Positions 59,589 through 64,000 of a stretch of 64,000 nucleotides of DNA are shown here, piece by piece. Source of the DNA: Halomonas korlensis. GTDB lineage: Bacteria > Pseudomonadota > Gammaproteobacteria > Pseudomonadales > Halomonadaceae. The DNA is taken from contig NZ_FPBP01000006.1 of NCBI RefSeq assembly GCF_900116705.1, positions 124,001 through 188,000 of the forward strand, written 5' to 3'. Every line of letters starts with the position of its first letter. Position 1 is the stretch's first letter. The translations under genes and the position numbers were made by a program. The notes under the pieces were generated by a model, which saw only the letters and a program-made list of their open reading frames with translations, did no database searches and was not told the DNA's origin.

Positions 59589-60017
59589 ATGCAACCCCCA
59601 ACACATCCCGTGCCCGCGGTGCTTGCCGTGGTGGCGCGCGAAGGTCGCGTGCTGCTGGTGCGCCGCGCCAACCCGCCGGATGCCGGCCGCTGGGGCTTTC
59701 CCGGCGGTCATATCGAGTGGGGTGAGAGCACCCAGGCGGCTGCCGTTCGCGAACTGCACGAAGAAACCGGCGTATGCGCACTACCGGGCGAGGTGCTCAC
59801 GGTGCTGGATATGATCACCCCCGCGGATGGCGAGCATCGGCACCACTTCGTCCTTATCGCCGTGCGCTGCCAATGGGTCGCTGGTGAGGGCGAAGCCAAC
59901 GACGACGCCCTGGATGCCGGCTGGTTCACACCACAAGAAGTTGCCGGCCTCGGCGCGACCGCAAGCGTCGATGTCGAGCGCCTCGCCAGGATGGCGCTGG
60001 CGCTCAATGCACCCTAG
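59589..60017 (+). CDS. Nudix hydrolase (MutT/ADP-ribose-type)
   Basis: 142 residues. Complete Nudix box [20 protein letters not shown] followed by ETGV. The compact size and [19 protein letters not shown] resemble MutT/ADP-ribose pyrophosphatase-like enzymes. I chose the ATG at 59589; an in-frame upstream extension runs through the tandem repeats and is not conserved. Substrate unknown. Confidence 0.88.
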   Translation: MQPPTHPVPAVLAVVAREGRVLLVRRANPPDAGRWGFPGGHIEWGESTQAAAVRELHEETGVCALPGEVLTVLDMITPADGEHRHHFVLIAVRCQWVAGEGEANDDALDAGWFTPQEVAGLGATASVDVERLARMALALNAP

Positions 60018-60168
60018 CCGCGTCATCTCGCTGGGAGCCGTAACACGGCGCCGCACGCGGCAATCGGCTGGCCCTTGTCGGCATCTGGGGTTACCTTGTT
60101 GGCTTTGCGATGCCTGGAAGGGCGATACGCTTTGCCTGAAAACTGCCTGCGCTCGATCATTCGGCGTT

Positions 60169-60262
60169 AAAAATCGGCTCAAAGACCTCATTTACACCAC
60201 GTAAACTCCGCCTTTTCGCCGATTTTTGCCTTGTCTGACCATCGCTCTGCGACTTTTCAGAC
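60169..60262 (+). repeat. Compound inverted-repeat element, probable terminator
   Basis: Outer arms AAAAATCGGC (60169-60178) and GCCGATTTTT (60218-60227) enclose an inner TTTAC-N5-GTAAA (60191-60205). A second inverted repeat, GTCTGA/TCAGAC (60233-60262), follows. The first hairpin with its T-run could end the Nudix transcript. The whole element looks like a dispersed intergenic repeat I have seen in related genomes (unverified), 32 bp before nfsA. Confidence 0.65.
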
Positions 60263-60293
60263 AAAACTTAGTCATCCACCTTTGCGAGCCACC

Positions 60294-61025
60294 ATGAACC
60301 ACGTCATTGAACTGATGAAATCCCACCGTTCGGTCCGCAAGTTCAGCGACCGTCAGATCCCCCGCGAGCTGCTGCTGGAACTTATCCGCGCCGGTCAGGG
60401 TGCGGCGACCTCCAGCCACGTTCAGGCCTACAGCGTTATCCACGTCACGGACCCGGCGAACCGCGAAACGATCGCCGAGCTCGCCGGCGGACAGGGCTAT
60501 ATCGCCAGCTGTGCGGATTTTCTGGTGTTCTGCGCCGACATGAAGCGCCCCACCGAAGCCTCGGAGCGTACCGGTGCCAACGTCGTGCGCGGCATGACCG
60601 AGCAACTGCTCGTTGCCAGCGTGGACACCGCGCTGATGGCGCAGAACGTGGCGACCGCTGCCGAATCCGAGGGGCTGGGCATCTGCTACATCGGCGGCAT
60701 CCGCAACAATCCCCAGGCGATCAGCGATTTGCTGCGCCTGCCGAAGCATGTCTACCCGGTGTTCGGCATGTGTCTCGGCTACCCGGCCCACGACCCGGAC
60801 GTCAAGCCACGGCTGCCGGTCGAGGCGATCCTCAAGGAAGACTATTACGCCGACGACCGCGAGCATGTCGAGGCCTACGACGCGACCATGCAGGCTTATT
60901 ACCAGACGCGGAAGGGCGGCCTCAAGGACAGCACCTGGTCCCAGAATCTCGCCCCGCTTTTCGATACCAAGCTGCGCCCCCACATGCGCGAGTTTTTGGT
61001 CAAGCGCGGCTTCGAGATGAAGTGA
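60294..61025 (+). CDS. nfsA: Oxygen-insensitive NADPH nitroreductase NfsA
   Basis: 243 residues. The FMN-binding HRSVRKFSDRQIPRELL start, ATSSHVQAYSVI and GLGICYIGGIRNNP are characteristic of the NfsA/Frp group, which reduces nitroaromatics and quinones by two electrons with NADPH. Weak ribosome site; the ATG at 60294 matches conserved N-termini. Confidence 0.92.
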   Translation: MNHVIELMKSHRSVRKFSDRQIPRELLLELIRAGQGAATSSHVQAYSVIHVTDPANRETIAELAGGQGYIASCADFLVFCADMKRPTEASERTGANVVRGMTEQLLVASVDTALMAQNVATAAESEGLGICYIGGIRNNPQAISDLLRLPKHVYPVFGMCLGYPAHDPDVKPRLPVEAILKEDYYADDREHVEAYDATMQAYYQTRKGGLKDSTWSQNLAPLFDTKLRPHMREFLVKRGFEMK

Positions 61026-61077
61026 TAAGCGCCTAGGACCAGCCAGGCGTTCCATATCGACACAAGGATCATCGAGC

Positions 61078-61971
61078 ATGTTCACCGGCCTGAGCGCATT
61101 TCCCTTGACCCCGATGAGCGAGCGGGGCATTCAGGAAGCGGCATTCACCCACCTGATCGAGTCCCTGACGGCGGCGAGGGTGGATGCCATCGGCGCGCTG
61201 GGTTCGACGGGCAGCTACGCCTACCTCACCCGCGCCGAACGCGCCCGCGTTGCCAAGCTTGCCGTGGCAAGTGCTGGCGACACGCCGGTCATGGTCGGTA
61301 TCGGCGCGCTGCGTACCCGCGATGTGTTGACGTTGGCCGAGGATGCCCAGCTTGCAGGCGCCAGTGGGGTGCTGCTGGCGCCCGTGTCGTACCAGAATCT
61401 CAACGATGATGAGGTCTTCGGCCTCTACGACACGGTCTGCCGCGCGCTTTCCGTACCGCTGTGTGTCTACGACAATCCCGGCACGACCCACTTTGCCTTC
61501 AGCGACGAGCTGCACGGCCGCATCGCTCAGCTGCCGCAGGTGCGCTCGATCAAGATTCCCGGCGTGCCGGGGGATGTCGAGGCGGTCAGGGCGCGTGTCG
61601 AGCGGCTGCGCCGGTTGATTCCCTCCGACGTGACCATCGGCATCAGCGGCGACCCCTTGGCCGCCACCGGCCTCGCCGCCGGCTGCGATGGCTGGTACTC
61701 GGCGATTGGCGGACTCTACCCGCGAACCATGCTCGCGATCACCCGCGCCGCCCAGGCAGGCGACACCGAGCAGGCACTGGCGTTATCGGCACGGCTAACC
61801 CCCCTCTGGGACTCGTTTCGCCAGCACGGCGGCAGCCTGCGCGTCATCGCCACCGCCGCCGAGCTTCAAGGCCTCGTCAGCCATCCCAGCCTGCCGCTTC
61901 CGCTCAAGACGCTGGAAGGTGCCGACCGGCAAGCGTTGGCGAACGTACTGGAGACGCTTGAGCTGGAGTAG
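61078..61971 (+). CDS. DapA/NanA-family class I aldolase
   Basis: 297 residues, TIM barrel. The Schiff-base lysine is in SIKIPG and the catalytic Tyr in CVYDNPGTT, with GSTGSYAYLT as the substrate-carboxylate loop (DapA itself reads GTTGE here). The changed loop argues against true dihydrodipicolinate synthase. Natural substrate unknown. AAGGA lies upstream of the ATG. Confidence 0.85.
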   Translation: MFTGLSAFPLTPMSERGIQEAAFTHLIESLTAARVDAIGALGSTGSYAYLTRAERARVAKLAVASAGDTPVMVGIGALRTRDVLTLAEDAQLAGASGVLLAPVSYQNLNDDEVFGLYDTVCRALSVPLCVYDNPGTTHFAFSDELHGRIAQLPQVRSIKIPGVPGDVEAVRARVERLRRLIPSDVTIGISGDPLAATGLAAGCDGWYSAIGGLYPRTMLAITRAAQAGDTEQALALSARLTPLWDSFRQHGGSLRVIATAAELQGLVSHPSLPLPLKTLEGADRQALANVLETLELE

Positions 61972-62055
61972 CGCTATGCGGCGCAGCTGGCGGTATTGAT
62001 ACCAAGCTCGAGAAGCAAACCTCAGCATGATGCTGAATGGCCAATGGGAGACGTC

Positions 62056-62631
62056 ATGGAAACCTTGTTGAACGCACGCACGGAGGTGGGGGATTCGGTA
62101 CTGGCAGCCATCGCGCATATGCCGACTGCCAGCATGCCGGTGCTGATGGATGATGGCTTTGCTCGACAGCTGACCGATGCCGACGTCATGCGAGTAGCGG
62201 TACTGCTGGCGCAGAAGAGCTACGACGAAGGAGGTTGCCCCATCGGCGCGGTGATCATCGACAACGCCACGCGCCGGATTCTCGGCAAGGGCCACAACAC
62301 GCTGGTGCAGGAGAATCATCCCTACCACCACGGAGAAACCTCCGCCATCCGCGATGCTGGTCGCATCGACTTCGGTCAGACCACCCTTTTTACCTCTTTG
62401 AGCCCCTGCGAAATCTGCGCGACGCTGTTGCACATGCGAGGCTTCTCGCGCGTGGTGGTGGGCGATGTCACCAATGCCTCGGGTACCGAACCCCTGCTGC
62501 GCGAAAAAGGCGTTAAAGTCGAGGTTCTGGAAGACCCACGCGGCATCGAGCTATATGCCCGCTTTCGTGCCGAAAGGCCAGAACTGGACCTGGAAGACTG
62601 GAAAGGGCGTCGTGCAACGCAAGGGCCATGA
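62056..62631 (+). CDS. Cytosine-deaminase-like zinc deaminase (Fcy1-type)
   Basis: 191 residues. Zinc-binding HGETSAIRDAG (His-x-Glu) and SLSPCEICATLLHM (Pro-Cys-x2-Cys) are intact. The spacing and the phrases GGCPIGAVIIDN, RGFSRVVVGDVTNASG and VLEDPRGIELY resemble yeast cytosine deaminase Fcy1, more than CodA or CDA. About 30 extra N-terminal residues precede the core. GGGAG lies 5 bp before the ATG at 62056; an ATG four codons upstream is also possible. Confidence 0.87.
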   Translation: METLLNARTEVGDSVLAAIAHMPTASMPVLMDDGFARQLTDADVMRVAVLLAQKSYDEGGCPIGAVIIDNATRRILGKGHNTLVQENHPYHHGETSAIRDAGRIDFGQTTLFTSLSPCEICATLLHMRGFSRVVVGDVTNASGTEPLLREKGVKVEVLEDPRGIELYARFRAERPELDLEDWKGRRATQGP

Positions 62632-63463
62632 CATCCGGGTGGTAGGGGAACTAGCCATCTTGCCCAGCAGATTTGACCACCTAAGACTGCAAGGCCCATC
62701 CCGCACTCTTGGCTATCTTCAGAGCTGCCTGGTCTGGTTGTGAGAGGCGCCGCTCTCCTGGCCTTGGTTAGAGGATTGGTGCGGTGGCACTCTCGCCGTT
62801 GCGGGATTTCTTCTGGAGAGCCTCCTTCCGATGACTTTCATCAGGATGTGGTTAATGGTCATGACATCTATGCATCACCTCCAGTTGGTTGCTGGAGACT
62901 GCACGTGTGTCTCGACGACCCAGCGATATCAGCTGCTGGCTTTCTCAGGGTCTGATGTCGGAGTGGCGTGAAGTGATCGACCCGTGGTGCCAGAACCCTA
63001 TCGCCGCAAGGCACTGCCGCACTCGCTAGAAAGGGACCCCTCATGGAGGAACCAGTTTAAGTACGGTTCGGACAGGCAAGCGAGCAATTAACCCTTGCCT
63101 GTACGAGCAGCCAACTCTTGCCTGTAAAAGGAGGAGTGGTTTTAAGTTATTTATTCTTTCTTATTAAATTTAATTTATGATTTAGTTGATTTCGGCTGTG
63201 GTTAAGATTTAGGAAATCATTGGTCCAAATAAACTATAACATTTCGAAATTAAGTCATTATTAATGTTTTTATTTGGTATAAATTATGTCTTTTTCTCGA
63301 TTCAGCTTGACTTATATTTAACTTGGTTATAGCTTTATAGCTCTCTTAGGTTACGTCTTTTTTGAGACCTCCAGCTTTGCTCATTAACGAGTGATGCGCA
63401 TCGTAATTGCGCTATAGACCTTGCCGGTCAAGCTCAAGAAGAGGTCATTAGTCCGGAGGCTGA
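62632..63463. other. 832-bp stretch without a recognisable gene
   Basis: I see no protein similarity in any frame. Bases 62632-63060 have ordinary composition and may contain decayed coding sequence. Then comes a hairpin with repeated arms (63072-63125) and an AT-rich block (about 63135-63400) which probably includes the oxidase promoter: TTGACT at 63307-63312 is a possible -35, without a convincing -10 at proper spacing. No FNR-type TTGAT-N4-ATCAA site is present. Confidence 0.55.
63072..63125. repeat. Inverted plus direct 9-bp repeat
   Basis: ACAGGCAAG (63072-63080) pairs with CTTGCCTGT (63094-63102), and CTTGCCTGT is repeated at 63117-63125. A 9-bp stem could form with either right arm, a layout able to switch between two hairpins. 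No T-run follows. Confidence 0.6.
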
Positions 63464-64000
63464 ATGGGTTTTACTATCGGGACTCTGCTGGCGTTTAGTT
63501 TCGCAGTATCGCTCATTGCCTTGGCGGCTTTGATTTGGGCGATATCGCGTCGGCAATTCAATGTTACTCAACGCGATGCAATGATGATTCTTCCTGAGGG
63601 GGAAGAAGGTAAGGTCGACGACCCTACCTCGCATGCAAGCGATGGGCATGCGGCGCCGGAATCGCCACCAATGACCCGTGAGTGGCGGCGACTGCTGCTG
63701 TTCATGTTCATATCCGCGATCGTCTGGCTACTTGTCGGCTCAGCGTTCGGTTTGATCGCCTCATTGAAGTTGCATCTCCCAGACTGGCTGAATGGCAGTC
63801 CCGAGCTGACTTTCGGTCGGGTACGGACCATGCATCTCAATGCCGTGGCCTATGGTTGGCTCTCCTTGGCTGGAATAGGCACAGCACTTTGGGTGTTACC
63901 TACGATATTTCGTACCCCACTGCGTCATCCGACACTGATCTTGTTGGGAGGATTGTTATGGAATGTGGGCGTGCTTGCCGGACTTCTGGCGGTTGCCTCC
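63464..64000 (+). CDS. ccoN: cbb3-type haem-copper oxidase subunit I with CcoS-like N-terminus (cut by window edge)
   Basis: 179 codons to the right edge. The first ~45 residues (LLAFSFAVSLIALAALIWAI, then SRRQFNVTQRDAMMIL) look like CcoS, the cbb3 assembly protein. After an acidic linker comes LTFGRVRTMHLNAVAYGWLS, the start of a CcoN-like subunit I with the haem-ligand histidine. The copper and further haem ligands lie outside. CGGAGG precedes the ATG at 63464. Full identity (cbb3 or a related haem-copper oxidase) cannot be settled from this part. Confidence 0.8.
   Translation, partial: MGFTIGTLLAFSFAVSLIALAALIWAISRRQFNVTQRDAMMILPEGEEGKVDDPTSHASDGHAAPESPPMTREWRRLLLFMFISAIVWLLVGSAFGLIASLKLHLPDWLNGSPELTFGRVRTMHLNAVAYGWLSLAGIGTALWVLPTIFRTPLRHPTLILLGGLLWNVGVLAGLLAVAS

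Overview
The window is high-GC gammaproteobacterial DNA that reads like a Halomonas-type (Halomonadaceae) chromosome. The reasons are a NhaD sodium/proton antiporter, a complete seven-subunit Mrp (A/B-fused) antiporter operon, FabV as enoyl-ACP reductase, a PHA phasin, and an arginine succinyltransferase (ast/aru) operon arranged as in Pseudomonas. Genus is an inference from gene content; no rRNA or tRNA gene is present to confirm it. No CRISPR array or prophage was seen.

Region by region. 1-10 kb: the 5' part of an AidB-like acyl-CoA dehydrogenase, a YfcD-like Nudix hydrolase, a MoxR ATPase / DUF58 / TgpA transglutaminase trio, glutathione peroxidase, fabV, a GlxA/ArgR-type AraC regulator and an EamA exporter. 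10.2-18.2 kb: a SAM methyltransferase, then astC, two arginine/ornithine succinyltransferase subunits, astD and astB, all with touching start/stop codons but without astE, followed by a TRIC-type channel. 18.2-29.6 kb: an SDR, an SPFH/NfeD membrane pair, a lipoprotein, an orphan exosortase-type acyltransferase, a three-gene PstS-like / porin / GGDEF-EAL operon and nhaD. 29.7-41.5 kb: a 1159-residue AsmA/TamB-like protein with alternating internal repeats, a DUF3581 protein, an acyltransferase-3 protein, a secreted esterase, chrA, corA, a phasin with PhaR/PhbF-like boxes, and an oxidoreductase next to a proline-racemase-superfamily enzyme whose two catalytic cysteines are replaced by Ser and Thr.

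41.5-50.6 kb is the accessory part. It has AT-rich spacers, two DUF2795 genes, one intact and one broken KGG-repeat stress gene, one broken and one intact phospholipase-D gene, an ATP-grasp ligase translationally coupled to the intact PLD gene, a DUF3182 gene overlapping an alpha/beta hydrolase gene, and a substrate-binding lipoprotein cut off by insertion-sequence debris. The debris is two different IS3-family left ends flanking an IS5-like transposase fragment, with a 14-G tract. It runs to the last codon of arfB, whose stop codon is made by the IS end. The region looks like a decaying stress-response island and is the best place to look for something undescribed.

50.6-64 kb: arfB, mrpABCDEFG with two further coupled genes, a DUF1499 protein, pirin, a Nudix hydrolase preceded by five 15-bp tandem repeats, a compound inverted-repeat element, nitroreductase nfsA, a DapA-family aldolase, a cytosine-deaminase-like enzyme, an 830-bp gene-poor AT-rich stretch, and the start of a haem-copper (cbb3-type) oxidase subunit I with a CcoS-like N-terminus.

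Shared themes are sodium/pH homeostasis (NhaD, Mrp), magnesium and chromate transport (CorA, ChrA), amino-acid catabolism (Ast, hydroxyproline-like enzyme), envelope upkeep (AsmA-like, SPFH/NfeD, TgpA) and stress protection (GPx, pirin, KGG protein).
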